From positions 62,001 through 126,000 of the forward strand of contig JAUIAM010000001.1 of NCBI GenBank assembly GCA_030425485.1: a stretch of DNA of 64,000 bases, in the 5' to 3' direction. How positions within the stretch are numbered: the first letter of the stretch is position 1; each line of letters begins with the position of its first letter. This DNA comes from Verrucomicrobiia bacterium (GTDB taxonomy: Bacteria; Verrucomicrobiota; Verrucomicrobiia; Opitutales; Cerasicoccaceae). The position numbers and the translations under genes are program-made. This document shows positions 37,216-46,924 of the stretch, in pieces. The notes below the pieces were generated by a model. That model was not told the DNA's origin. It saw only the letters and a list, made by a program, of their open reading frames with translations, and did no database searches.

Positions 37216-39255
37216 ATGAACATGCACATGCTAGACTGGGCGATCCTCTTGGGGGCGCTCGGCCTATTGGCCTTTATTTGCTGGTGGGCATCGCGGCTGA
37301 CCAAAAGTGTAGCTGACTTTCTCGCGGCAAACCGGCTGGCCGGGCGCTATCTGCTGGCGGTGGGGCAGGGAATGGCAGGCTTGGGTGCGATAACGATAGC
37401 CGCTAATTTCGAAAAGTATTACCAGGCGGGTTTTGCGGCCTCCTGGTGGGTGCAAATGGTGGTGCCCATTACGCTGATAATTACCCTGACAGGTTTCGTT
37501 ATCTACCGCTACCGCGAGACACGGGCCATGACGATGGCGCAGTTTTTCGAGATGCGCTACAGTAAGCGCTTTCGCATTTTTGCCGGGATGCTTACCTGGC
37601 TTTCGGGCATCCTGAACTATGGGATATTTCCCGCGGTGAGTGCCCGCTTTCTCATCTATTTTACCGGGCTGCCCAGCACCGTCGAGGTGGCGGGGTTTAG
37701 CGTATCAACCTTCGCGCTGGTGATGGGGATTCTGCTCACCGTCGCCGTGTGCATGGCGGTATTTGGCGGGCAAATTTCGATCATGGTGACGGACATGGTG
37801 CAGGGGCAGTTCGTGGTTATCGTCATGCTGCTGATCCTGGCGATTTTGTTCTACCACATGTCTTGGGGAGATGTGATTGCGGGCCTGCATGAATCACCAG
37901 AGGGGAAGTCGAAGGTCAACCCCTTCGATCAGGACAAGGTCACGGATTTTAATCTCTGGTATTTCATGATGATGGGCGTGCTGAATATTTATGGCACGCG
38001 AGCGTGGCAGGGATCGCAGGGATACAACGCCGCGGCGATAACACCGCACGAAGCCCGCATGGCAGGTATCCTGGGCGACTTTCGGGGCATGATTACCAAC
38101 CTGGCCATCCTGATGGTGCCCATCTATGTCTTTGCCTACATGCACCTGCCGCAGTTCTCGTCCGAGGCGGCTCAGGTCATGGACAATCTGGGGGGCATTG
38201 ATAACCCGCAGATTCAAAAGCAGATGTTGGTGCCGATGGCCTTGGGGGACATCCTGCCCGTCGGGTTGATGGGCTTGTTTGCCGCAGTGGTGATCTTGTC
38301 GGCAGTCTCTACGGATAACACCTACCTGCACTCCTGGGGCAGCATTTTTATCCAGGACGTCGTGCATCCTTTCCTGAAGAAGCCACTCTCGCAAAGGGCG
38401 CACATGTGGGCCTTGCGCCTGTCCATCGTGAGCGTCGCAGTCTTTGCCTTTATCTGGGGGCTGGTCTTTCCAATTCATGAATACATCTACATGTACTTCC
38501 AGATAACCGGTGCGATTTACCTCGGCGGCGCGGGGGCTGTCATTATTGGCGGGCTCTACTGGAAAAGAGGAACCGCGGGGGGCGCCTGGGCCGCGATGAT
38601 CTGTGGCTCGACGATTGCGGTTGTCGGGATCGTAGTGCGCAATATTATGTGGCCGTACTGGCTGCCAGAGTGGAAAGCCCGCTATGTAGATGTGGCGCTA
38701 CTACAACAGCTGCCGGAGAAATTTCCGCTCAATGGCATGCAGATGTCTTTCCTGGCCGCATGTGTGGCAATCATTGCCTATGTCGTGGCCTCGCTGCTGT
38801 CCAAACGTAAGCCAGCGGATATGGATCGGCTGCTGCACCGGGGCAAGTACGCAGTTCAGGCAGATGCAGCGAATGATGCTTTCCCGGCGGCCCTGGAGGC
38901 TCCGCGACCCCGGCGCACCCTGATGCAACGCCTGGGTATCGGCCCGGAATTTACCCGGGGGGATAAGGTCATCTATTTCTTCAAGCTGGGGTGGGCACTC
39001 TTCTTTGTCTTTGTTTTTGTTCTGGGGACGTCGGTTAATCTCTTTTGGCCGATTCCGGATTCCGTCTGGGAGAAGTGGTGGGCCTTTAAAACCGGGATCG
39101 TTTTTGTGGTCGGGGCCTTAACTGTAGTCTGGTTCCTGTGGGGGGGCTTTCGCGATCTCTTCAGAATGTCAGCTGCTCTGAAAACGATGGAGCGGGATGT
39201 CACCGATGATGGCACCGTGTCTGCCGAGGAGCACGTGCAGGAGGAGGTTAAATGA
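37216..39255 (+). CDS. Sodium:solute symporter, 680-residue subgroup (module 2)
   Basis: A 679-residue inner-membrane symporter, closely related along its whole length to the one at 19623. Shared blocks are SVADFLAANR, GLGAITIAANFEK, FVIYRYRETR and YLHSWGSIFIQDVV. It also has the ~150-residue C-terminal extension with two more membrane helices. It starts 44 bases after the toroid enzyme gene and should import the sugar acted on by the module 2 cytoplasmic enzymes. The start ATG is preceded by GTTGAGG, a usable ribosome-binding site. Confidence 0.9.
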   Translation: MNMHMLDWAILLGALGLLAFICWWASRLTKSVADFLAANRLAGRYLLAVGQGMAGLGAITIAANFEKYYQAGFAASWWVQMVVPITLIITLTGFVIYRYRETRAMTMAQFFEMRYSKRFRIFAGMLTWLSGILNYGIFPAVSARFLIYFTGLPSTVEVAGFSVSTFALVMGILLTVAVCMAVFGGQISIMVTDMVQGQFVVIVMLLILAILFYHMSWGDVIAGLHESPEGKSKVNPFDQDKVTDFNLWYFMMMGVLNIYGTRAWQGSQGYNAAAITPHEARMAGILGDFRGMITNLAILMVPIYVFAYMHLPQFSSEAAQVMDNLGGIDNPQIQKQMLVPMALGDILPVGLMGLFAAVVILSAVSTDNTYLHSWGSIFIQDVVHPFLKKPLSQRAHMWALRLSIVSVAVFAFIWGLVFPIHEYIYMYFQITGAIYLGGAGAVIIGGLYWKRGTAGGAWAAMICGSTIAVVGIVVRNIMWPYWLPEWKARYVDVALLQQLPEKFPLNGMQMSFLAACVAIIAYVVASLLSKRKPADMDRLLHRGKYAVQADAANDAFPAALEAPRPRRTLMQRLGIGPEFTRGDKVIYFFKLGWALFFVFVFVLGTSVNLFWPIPDSVWEKWWAFKTGIVFVVGALTVVWFLWGGFRDLFRMSAALKTMERDVTDDGTVSAEEHVQEEVK

Positions 39256-39331
39256 GTGCGCCCAGGATACTTCATGCGCGTTTGGAATGTGCGGTGATCC
39301 GCGATCAGCAAGACTTTTAACAATTCAAGAT

Positions 39332-41200
39332 ATGTCACCAATACCTGGATATACCAAACACAACCTTGAGTGCGACATTGTCGTCGCGGGCGGAGGCGCG
39401 GCCGGGGTGCCGTGTGCACTGGCTGCGGCACGACAGGGCCGCAAAGTTATCCTCGTACAGGACCGCCCTGTGCTTGGGGGCAACGCCAGCAGTGAGGTCA
39501 GGATGCACATTGTCGGGGCGGATTCCTACCGACCAAATGCGGACCTGGTTTTGGAGCCGCGCGAGAGCGGTATCGTGGAGGAGATTCGCCTGGAAAACGC
39601 GGTGCGAAACGCGCAGCGTTCGCCCTCGATGTTTGACTTGATCCTGTACGAGAAGTGCCGGGCCGAGCCGAATCTGACGCTTATGCTGAACACCGCTGTT
39701 GTCGCAGCAGAGGTGGAGGGAAAAAGTATTCGCCGGGTCCTGGCCATGCGTGCCTCCACCGAGGATGCGTTCGAGATTTCGGCCAGGGCGTTTGTGGATT
39801 GTACGGGCGATGGCGGACTCGGGGTGGCCGCGGGGGCTGCATATTTCCGGGGGCGTGAGGACAAGGCATTTCGTGGGGAGTCCTTGGCACTCGACCAGGC
39901 GGATCAAAAGACGCTGGGCTCGACTTTGCTGATAATGGCCCGCCGCCACGATAAACCCATGCCATTCATTGCACCACCGTGGGCTCGGAAATTTACGGAG
40001 GAGGACTTAAAGCTCCGCCCGCATGCCACGGCGGGTGCCGACTATGGCCTGGAGTACGGGTTCTGGTGGGCCGAGTGGGGCGGGCAGATCGATACGGTTA
40101 AAGACAATGAAGCGATTCGGGATGAGCTGCTGGCCATCATCATGGGGATTTGGGACCATATCAAAAACGATGGCGATCATGGTGCCGATAACTGGGCCTT
40201 GGATTGGTTTGGGGCGATCCCCGGTAAGCGCGAAAGTCGCCGCTTTGAGGGGCAGTATGTACTGACTCAGGACGATGTGCTCGGGTCCAGCGCGCAGTAT
40301 GATGCAATTGCGTATGGTGGCTGGCCGATTGACCTGCATCCGCCGGAAGGGGTGGATGTGCCGGATGAGCCACCGGGGACGCCGACCGAGGTTCCCTATC
40401 TGTACGACATCCCGTTGCGTTGTTGCCTGGCAAAGGATTTAGACAACTTACTTTTTGCGGGGCGTAATATTTCCGCCACCCATGTGGCTTTTGCCTCCAC
40501 GCGGGTCATGGCGACCTGTGGTGCGATGGGTGAGGGCGTGGGGATTGCGGCGTCTGTAGCAGTGGAGCGTGGGTTAGCTCCCGGAAAGCTGCCAGACGAC
40601 GCAGCGGCTCTGGAGGCTATTCAGCAGCGGATACTTCGCGCAGATGCTTACCTGATTGGAAAACGTATTGACGACGATGGCAACCTTGCCGCGAGGGCGT
40701 CCATTACCGCTTCAAGTGAACAAGTGGGAGGCGAGGCTGCCAATGTGCTGTCCTGTCAGAGCCGAACGGTAATGGGGGCCAAGGGTGGTATTGTGCCCGG
40801 TCGAGAAGTGTCCGGTACTCATCGTTGGATGAGTCAGCCCGGGGAGGGATTCCCCGCATGGATTGAATTACGCTGGCCGGAGGCGATCATGGCATCGACG
40901 CTGGAGATCGTCTTTGATACCGGGTTGCACCGCTTGCTTACCTTGAGCCAATCCGATGCGTATGCTAACCAGATGTGCTGGGGCACGGGGCAGCCCGAGT
41001 GCGTGAAATCCTACCGGGTGGAGGTCGATGCCGGATCGGGTTGGGAGGAGAGCGAAAAGGTCGCCTTAAACTGGAAGCGTACGTGTCAACATCCGCTCGA
41101 CGGCACGAAGCCGATTCAGGCGATTCGGATATACATCGAGGAGGCCTGGGGAATTGACCACGCTCGCATCATGCGGCTGGCCGTTTACAAACAACATTAA
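39332..41200 (+). CDS. FAD-dependent oxidoreductase with C-terminal discoidin-like domain (module 2)
   Basis: A 622-residue paralogue of the protein at 27266. The dinucleotide motif is DIVVAGGGAAGVPCALA (about 15-31), followed by PVLGGNASSEVRMH, and the FAD signature NLLFAGRNISATHVAFASTRV. The C-terminal ~150 residues form a discoidin-like beta-sandwich (AWIELRWPEAIMASTLEIVFD). The open frame extends upstream to 39197, but that start would overlap the symporter gene by 59 bases; ATG 39332 gives the normal N terminus. It probably oxidises a carbohydrate; the reaction is unknown. Confidence 0.85.
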   Translation: MSPIPGYTKHNLECDIVVAGGGAAGVPCALAAARQGRKVILVQDRPVLGGNASSEVRMHIVGADSYRPNADLVLEPRESGIVEEIRLENAVRNAQRSPSMFDLILYEKCRAEPNLTLMLNTAVVAAEVEGKSIRRVLAMRASTEDAFEISARAFVDCTGDGGLGVAAGAAYFRGREDKAFRGESLALDQADQKTLGSTLLIMARRHDKPMPFIAPPWARKFTEEDLKLRPHATAGADYGLEYGFWWAEWGGQIDTVKDNEAIRDELLAIIMGIWDHIKNDGDHGADNWALDWFGAIPGKRESRRFEGQYVLTQDDVLGSSAQYDAIAYGGWPIDLHPPEGVDVPDEPPGTPTEVPYLYDIPLRCCLAKDLDNLLFAGRNISATHVAFASTRVMATCGAMGEGVGIAASVAVERGLAPGKLPDDAAALEAIQQRILRADAYLIGKRIDDDGNLAARASITASSEQVGGEAANVLSCQSRTVMGAKGGIVPGREVSGTHRWMSQPGEGFPAWIELRWPEAIMASTLEIVFDTGLHRLLTLSQSDAYANQMCWGTGQPECVKSYRVEVDAGSGWEESEKVALNWKRTCQHPLDGTKPIQAIRIYIEEAWGIDHARIMRLAVYKQH

Positions 41201-41212
41201 TCTTTGGACCGT

Positions 41213-42961
41213 ATGACTGCAGCCGATCAGCTCGTGGATGGGGAAAACCTAAAGTGCTATCGACTCTCTTTGAGGTCGAAGCATGCTGTTGATTCCGCAA
41301 GGGTTCGGCTCTTGTCGGAAGAGGACACGCACGGCTGGCGGGCGACCTTGTCCGTTAACCTGCCGGATACCGCCGGTTTCTTCATGCGAAACCGGGAGTC
41401 GCTGGTGCCCTGCGATTTTGGCCCGGACATGCGCCCGCAAATCTCCTGTTTTGATGGCGATTTGAACAGTCAGGGGCTGGTCATCCTTGGTGATACCCAG
41501 AGCCATTGCTACGTGCTTATTGGTGCGCTGTCGGCGCGGTGGTCGTTGACGTATCTTTCCGTGCATGTGCGCCAGAAGCGTTTAGGCCGCGTTACGGTTT
41601 CTCAGCCAGATATCCGCGGCGCGGCCGAGGCTGAACCGCTTATCGTGCTGGAAGGTGAGGATTGGCGCGAACTGCTAAAGGCCTATGCTGAGCAGACGCG
41701 AGTTTTTGCCGGGATGGCTGCTCTGCCCGTGGAGCAGGAATCGCGCTTGGGGTATTGCTCCTGGTACTACACGTACCAGCATGTGACGGAGAGTGAGTTC
41801 AGGGAAAGCCTCACCGTGCTGCAAAAGCATAAAGCCGCATTTCCGGCCAAGTATGCTCAGATCGATGACGGCTACCAAAGCCACCACGGGGATTGGCTGG
41901 AAACCAATGACAATTGGCCTTCGAGTCTGGGTGAGGTGGCCAGCGCGGTTGTAGACTCGGGGTTTGTTCCGGGGATCTGGACGATGCCCTTGCTGGCCTG
42001 CACGACGAGCCGACTTTACCAGGAGCACCCGGATTGGTTTATTGCAGATCGGGATGGTCAAGGCGCACTGATTATTCCCGGTTGGTCGCCGCCCCCGGAA
42101 GATCGCTGGGTCTGCCTGGACGGGAGCCATCCTGGTGCGCAGGAATATCTGCGCCATGTTTTTCGATCCCTCTATCGCTGGGGCTACCGCTATTTCAAGC
42201 TCGATGGCTTGGGATTATCCTATCCTGATGGGCGACGGTACGACCCGGACGCGACGGGCATCTCATGCTTGCGGGCCTGCCTGCGCATTATCCGCGAGGC
42301 GGCGCCGGACTCGATTATCCTGAGCTGCGGTGGACCGATGCTGCCGTGTCTGGGCTTGGCGGAGCATGCGCGCGTCAGTGGCGATACGGGTAAGTTCTGG
42401 AAGGCGGAGGGTGTACCCGGACTGGCTGGCGTACGCACGATGGAGGATTGGGAGATGCAGGACCCGGCGATGCCTTCGCTCTCGAATGCGCTGCTTCAAT
42501 CCCTGAATGCATGGTGGCGCTATGATCGTTGGTTTCGCGCTGACCCGGATGTGGTCATGTTGCGAGACGAGAATACCTTCTTGAGTGAAGGCGAGGCTCG
42601 CATGTCAGGCTTGGTTGCGATGATGACAGGGGTTGTTATTACCAGCGACAGGCTGGATCGCATGTCGGCTGAGCGTGTGTATTTACTCTCCCGTGTTGCC
42701 TCACTACGGCTAAATAACATGGAGCCGCTGTCGATGGAACCGCATGGTGCGTTATGGGCTTTTCACGGACAGGCAGGTAACAAAAGAGCGCTCGCTGTTT
42801 TCAATGTATCATCCTCGCCGATACGCTACCCAATGAGTGAACATCCAGATTTCGGGGATGCGTGCGAAGAGGTGCTTCATCCGCTCGGCCCAGCGGAGCA
42901 GGAAATACTGATCCCTGCTCGCGATGCGGTGCTTGTTTTGCAGGGAGAGCCTGACTCCTGA
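41213..42961 (+). CDS. Melibiase-like glycoside hydrolase (GH36/GH27 clan)
   Basis: A 582-residue TIM-barrel enzyme of clan GH-D. The signatures are LGYCSWYYTY, AQIDDGYQ, the nucleophile aspartate in YFKLDGLG (D331) and the acid/base aspartate in RVSGDTGKFW (D391). The N-terminal ~160 residues are a beta-sandwich, and the C terminus is a beta domain. It would hydrolyse alpha-galactosidic or related linkages (alpha-galactosidase or alpha-N-acetylgalactosaminidase). No signal peptide is seen, so it is cytoplasmic. A TTG at 41204, three codons earlier, is an alternative start. Confidence 0.85.
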   Translation: MTAADQLVDGENLKCYRLSLRSKHAVDSARVRLLSEEDTHGWRATLSVNLPDTAGFFMRNRESLVPCDFGPDMRPQISCFDGDLNSQGLVILGDTQSHCYVLIGALSARWSLTYLSVHVRQKRLGRVTVSQPDIRGAAEAEPLIVLEGEDWRELLKAYAEQTRVFAGMAALPVEQESRLGYCSWYYTYQHVTESEFRESLTVLQKHKAAFPAKYAQIDDGYQSHHGDWLETNDNWPSSLGEVASAVVDSGFVPGIWTMPLLACTTSRLYQEHPDWFIADRDGQGALIIPGWSPPPEDRWVCLDGSHPGAQEYLRHVFRSLYRWGYRYFKLDGLGLSYPDGRRYDPDATGISCLRACLRIIREAAPDSIILSCGGPMLPCLGLAEHARVSGDTGKFWKAEGVPGLAGVRTMEDWEMQDPAMPSLSNALLQSLNAWWRYDRWFRADPDVVMLRDENTFLSEGEARMSGLVAMMTGVVITSDRLDRMSAERVYLLSRVASLRLNNMEPLSMEPHGALWAFHGQAGNKRALAVFNVSSSPIRYPMSEHPDFGDACEEVLHPLGPAEQEILIPARDAVLVLQGEPDS

Positions 42962-43034
42962 GCGAATTTACCATGTGGGCGTTTTTTGGCACAATTAGCT
43001 TTCCAGAGACCATGACTTTGCACTGAATTACTAG

Positions 43035-45278
43035 ATGGCTAGGGACGAAATTAAAAACGCGGCCGGGCTCCCCATCCCCTGCACACAGCAGTTGATACAT
43101 ACAGCACTGGAGAGACTCAGTGTCTGGTTCCCGGCCTCGGAGGACCACTTCTATCCGGGAGGATGGGATGCGTCGCTTGGCTACTACGGATCGGGCTACA
43201 ATGGCTGGGGGGTACAAACAAACCAGAAGTATTGCTCAGCAGTGAGTGTGCTGGCTGAGCATGCCACGGATGCGGATATCGCACGCCGTTCCGCCGAGCG
43301 CGCCTTGTCCTCCTTTCGCTTCATGCTTGCAAGTCATCATGAAGGTGAGAGAGCCTGTTCGGACGGAGAGAAATGGGGGCATACCTGGATAAGTGTTCTG
43401 GGCCTGGAGCGACAACTCCACGCGTTGCCCTACCTGCGTGGTATCATGAACCCTGCGGATCATGCCTTACTTAGAACCATGCTGTGCAGTGAGGCAGACT
43501 GGCTGCTGACCAACTATGGGCGGGGGGGGGAAGCGGGTATCCGAGGATGCCTCTGGGCGAAGGATGGTCACAATCACCCCGAGTCAAATATCTGGAACGG
43601 TGCATTTCTCTGGCGTATTGCCTGCCTCTATCCGGATGCCCCACAGGCTTCCGCCTGGAGAGAGCGCGCGCTGGAGTTTATAGCCACGGGTATAACTACT
43701 GAGCAGGATGTTGACGCTACGCAGCTATGGGATGGGAAGCCTCTGGCTGAGCGCTGCAAGGGGCCGAACTTTTTCCCAAACTTCTCACTGGATCACCATG
43801 GCTATTTTAACTTGGGCTACATGGTTATTTGCTTGAGCAATGTTGCGATGCTCCACTTCGATGCTCGGCTGGAGGGCATTCAGACTCCGGAGCTGTTGCA
43901 TTTGAACACGGGGAAGCTATGGGCGGTGGTTAAGCGTATGATTATGCCTGATGGGCGTCTCGCCCGCATTGGTGGTGATACGCGTGTGCGCTACGCCTAC
44001 TGCCAGGAGTACCTGATGCCTGCGCTGCTCTATGCTGCGGATTATTTACAGGACCCGCACGCCTTAACGCTACTGGAGCGTCAACTCGAGATGGTGCGAT
44101 GTGAGCAATGCAGCAACGCGGATGGTTCCTTTTACGGCAGTCGACTCACATGGCTGCGGCAGGAAGACCCGGTCTACTACACGCGGCTTGAGTCAGACCG
44201 TGCCAACGCGCTCGCTATGGTGGTGAAGTATGCGTCGTTGGTCAACGTGCCTGCCCATCAGGAAGATTTCGACGCATGTGTTTCGGGTGGTTGGGCAGAG
44301 CCTGGCCACGGGGAGATTCTGCACCGCAGTCCCGAGCGTTTTGCCTCCTTTTCCTGGAGCGCCTTTGAGCCCGGTCAGGGGCTGGCCGTGCCAGGGGATG
44401 ACGGTCACCTGATGGAGTGGGATTTCAACTTAAGCGGCCGCGTGCGCTTCCCCAAAGAAGTCGATTTTAAATCTCACCGCAAGGTCGATGGTTGGTGGAT
44501 GCAGGACTTCGAGGGAGGCTTTATCACGCAAGGTGCCTTTATCGAAGGACTGGAGGTTTTTATGGGCGAACAGTGGCGAAAGCGTAACCTGTGTCGCCAT
44601 CAGGTCATGTTCTGTGCGCTGCCGGACGGGCATACCGTAGTCGGTATGGAGCTGGCTACGACTCCTGCCTACCCGTGCTGGGTCAAAAGTGCCGAGGGCA
44701 TGCACTATAATTTGCCGAACGACCTCTTTAACCATTTTAAGCGTACCGTACAGGGGTCGATGCAGGATTGGGTGTTTGATGATTCAAATCGCTCAGGGCA
44801 AACCACGCATTTACCTTCGGCTCGCTTGCTGGTGGAGTCCCGAATCGGGTTGACCGGCATTTATGGTGGAAATGGTTTCGGCCTAAAACATCCTGTAGAG
44901 AGAGCAGGTGGGCGCTTTAAATCCCTCTACACGGATGTACTCACTTTCGGGGGGAGGGCGGAGCGCTTTCTGGCGGAGCCGAATGCCGATGTTATCGACT
45001 GCGGCTGGGCGGTTGAGACGGCGGCGGGGCGCATCGCGCGAGGAGCATTTTTCGACAAGTCAATGCCTCGTGCTCTTCAATGGGAGGCCGCACGATCTCG
45101 CGCGGTCGAAATCATCGGCTGGGATGGAGAAACTTATCGCCTATTTTCAAACTTTTCCTCGGCAGAGCAGGCCATCCCTGGCGAACTCCTGCCGGAGGGC
45201 ACTCGAACTATCGCAGGCCCTGCGCGGCATATACTGCCAGCGGGACAAGGGTTGCTTGTCGCATTGCCAGCCGTATAG
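43035..45278 (+). CDS. Large alpha/alpha-toroid plus beta-sandwich protein, lyase-like
   Basis: A 747-residue protein. Residues ~10-420 are helical repeats of the (alpha/alpha)-toroid type, with DGHNHPESNIWNGAFLWRIACL and SLDHHGYFNLGYMV as conserved-looking pieces. Residues ~430-745 are beta-rich, with RHQVMFCALPDGHTVVGMEL. The two-part layout matches heparinase II/III-type and other toroid/beta-sandwich polysaccharide lyases, but the family cannot be named. No signal peptide is seen. It lies between the GH36-like and the Gfo/Idh/MocA genes and should process acidic oligosaccharides. Confidence 0.62.
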   Translation: MARDEIKNAAGLPIPCTQQLIHTALERLSVWFPASEDHFYPGGWDASLGYYGSGYNGWGVQTNQKYCSAVSVLAEHATDADIARRSAERALSSFRFMLASHHEGERACSDGEKWGHTWISVLGLERQLHALPYLRGIMNPADHALLRTMLCSEADWLLTNYGRGGEAGIRGCLWAKDGHNHPESNIWNGAFLWRIACLYPDAPQASAWRERALEFIATGITTEQDVDATQLWDGKPLAERCKGPNFFPNFSLDHHGYFNLGYMVICLSNVAMLHFDARLEGIQTPELLHLNTGKLWAVVKRMIMPDGRLARIGGDTRVRYAYCQEYLMPALLYAADYLQDPHALTLLERQLEMVRCEQCSNADGSFYGSRLTWLRQEDPVYYTRLESDRANALAMVVKYASLVNVPAHQEDFDACVSGGWAEPGHGEILHRSPERFASFSWSAFEPGQGLAVPGDDGHLMEWDFNLSGRVRFPKEVDFKSHRKVDGWWMQDFEGGFITQGAFIEGLEVFMGEQWRKRNLCRHQVMFCALPDGHTVVGMELATTPAYPCWVKSAEGMHYNLPNDLFNHFKRTVQGSMQDWVFDDSNRSGQTTHLPSARLLVESRIGLTGIYGGNGFGLKHPVERAGGRFKSLYTDVLTFGGRAERFLAEPNADVIDCGWAVETAAGRIARGAFFDKSMPRALQWEAARSRAVEIIGWDGETYRLFSNFSSAEQAIPGELLPEGTRTIAGPARHILPAGQGLLVALPAV

Positions 45279-45306
45279 GCTGCCATACTATTTTCGTTAG
45301 GCTAAT

Positions 45307-46494
45307 ATGAGCATAGAAATACCAAAGGTAAGAGTCGGGCTCGTGGGCGTGTCAGGCTTCGCACAAAACCATTTAATGAGCCTGCTCGCTGAAGAGGCAG
45401 CGGGTCGGCTGATGCTAACCTGCGCAACGATCATCAATCAGTCTGAGGTTGCGGATGTATGCCAAAACCTGCGGGATCGTGGAGTCCGTATTTACGATGA
45501 TTTTCATCGGATGCTCGCGGGGGAGAAAGAACAGCTTGATTTGTGCCTGATCCCAACCGGAATCAGCCTGCATTGCCCCATGACCGTGGCTGCACTGGAT
45601 GCGGGCTGCCACGTGTTGGTAGAGAAGCCTCTTGCCGGGACATGCGCCGAAGTCGATGCCATGATTGCCGCACGTGACTCTGCGAAGCGACAAGTCTTTG
45701 TCGGGTTTCAGAATCTGTATCAGGATTCGATGGAGCAGGTGAAGGCAAGGATTCTAGCGGGCGAGTTTGGACGGATTGAGGCAATACGCGCCATGGGGTG
45801 CTGGCCGAGGCCCGTTGAGTATTATCAGCGCAATAACTGGGCCGGGCGTCTTAAGGTGGGGGAGAGCTGGGTCTATGATTCCCCGGCTAACAATGCCCTT
45901 TCGCATGTGCTGATGGACGCGCTCTTTCTTTGCGGGCCTACCCAGCACATGGCGGCGAAGGTCGTGAAGTTTGAAGCGAACTTATTTCGAGTTCAACCCA
46001 TAGAGAGTTTCGATACAATCTCGGCCAGACTAGAGACCGATACTGGGGTGAGCATTCTCTATAGCGTTACGCATAGTTCTAGCGTGGCGGTAGAGCCTGT
46101 TATCGAAATTCGCGGTAGCAGGGGGAGCATACACTGGGAGATGCGAAAGCACATTACGCTGCATCCATCCGGTGAGGTTATCCCTCTGCCGGACAGTAGC
46201 GTGGCCCGCAGTACCATGTATAAAAAGGTGCTGGATGCGATCTCTCGGCCAGAGGTCGCTGAGATTGGCGGTTTGGAAACTGCGCGTTCGCACACAGCGT
46301 TTATCAATCTGCTGCATGCCAACTGCCCAATCGAGCCCATACCGGATGATTGGGTGGCAACGTCCAGGACGGAGGCAAATCTCACGCAACGCGCTGTGCC
46401 AGGCCTAGAGCGCACCATACAAGAATCTTACGAGTTGAACCGGACCTTTGACATGCGTGATATCGCGCGTGGATGTGAGGCCAGTTCGGCCTAG
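45307..46494 (+). CDS. Gfo/Idh/MocA family oxidoreductase (module 2)
   Basis: A 395-residue NAD(P)-dependent dehydrogenase. VGLVGVSGFAQNHLMSLL (about 11-28) is the Rossmann motif, and VLVEKPLAGT carries the EKP lysine. The substrate domain follows with VFVGFQNLYQDSMEQ and HVLMDALFLCG. It is the last gene of the module 2 run, 28 bases after the lyase-like gene. It probably oxidises a monosaccharide from the upstream hydrolases in the cytoplasm. Confidence 0.88.
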   Translation: MSIEIPKVRVGLVGVSGFAQNHLMSLLAEEAAGRLMLTCATIINQSEVADVCQNLRDRGVRIYDDFHRMLAGEKEQLDLCLIPTGISLHCPMTVAALDAGCHVLVEKPLAGTCAEVDAMIAARDSAKRQVFVGFQNLYQDSMEQVKARILAGEFGRIEAIRAMGCWPRPVEYYQRNNWAGRLKVGESWVYDSPANNALSHVLMDALFLCGPTQHMAAKVVKFEANLFRVQPIESFDTISARLETDTGVSILYSVTHSSSVAVEPVIEIRGSRGSIHWEMRKHITLHPSGEVIPLPDSSVARSTMYKKVLDAISRPEVAEIGGLETARSHTAFINLLHANCPIEPIPDDWVATSRTEANLTQRAVPGLERTIQESYELNRTFDMRDIARGCEASSA

Positions 46495-46895
46495 GCAACT
46501 TACCGCATGAGTGGCTTATTGCCAGAGCTGCTGCCGAGGGTATGGCGCAGCCATCGTGGCAGACATACAGAGCCAGGAGTGGGAGTGGGATAGAGTCATC
46601 GAATTACACTCTACGCGTCGGAATGCTATACCTTTCTGCTCCGACCAATGGAGAAATCTCCCAACTCTACCGAGAGGTAAACTCGTCGATAACGTTGGCA
46701 TCTTCAGAGTGCTGGCACGCATGGTGGTGCCCTAAGCGGCTTCTTCACCGAGTACCGCAGGGCCCAACTCCTCGAGGGTGCGCTGCAAAAGGCGGACGCC
46801 GACCTTCCATCTTTTGATACCGTACTAGAGCATGAGACTGCCTGCGGCAGTGGCCCGTTTTCGAAACCTCAATTATCGTCTTGTGCATCATTATT
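46495..46895. other. Intergenic region, about 400 bases, no gene seen
   Basis: Only short frames without family resemblance are present. The stretch ends at the 29-bp motif copy at 46896. It may hold debris of the deleted 5' part of the glycoside hydrolase fragment that follows, but I found no clear translated match to the intact paralogue's N-terminal half. Confidence 0.4.
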
Positions 46896-46924
46896 CGGAG
46901 ATAGGTATGCAAGACATATGACTT
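46896..46924 (+). promoter_or_regulatory. 29-bp motif, copy 1 (before the GH fragment)
   Basis: CGGAGAT at the 5' end, TGCAA at positions 13-17 and CTT at the end match the module 3 motif without gaps. CATCAT precedes it as in copies 2 and 4. It overlaps the first ATG of the fragment at 46918, which suggests that the original leader and N-terminal coding sequence were deleted. Confidence 0.6.

Noticed and set aside
39197-39331. Upstream start for the FAD oxidoreductase at 39332
   Set aside because: It would overlap the symporter gene and add Cys/Arg-rich sequence unlike the family N terminus.
42995-43030. TTTCCAGAGACC-TTTGCA stretch before the lyase-like gene as a further 29-bp motif copy
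   Set aside because: The TGCA core is at the wrong distance and the CCTT end is missing; it does not align without gaps.
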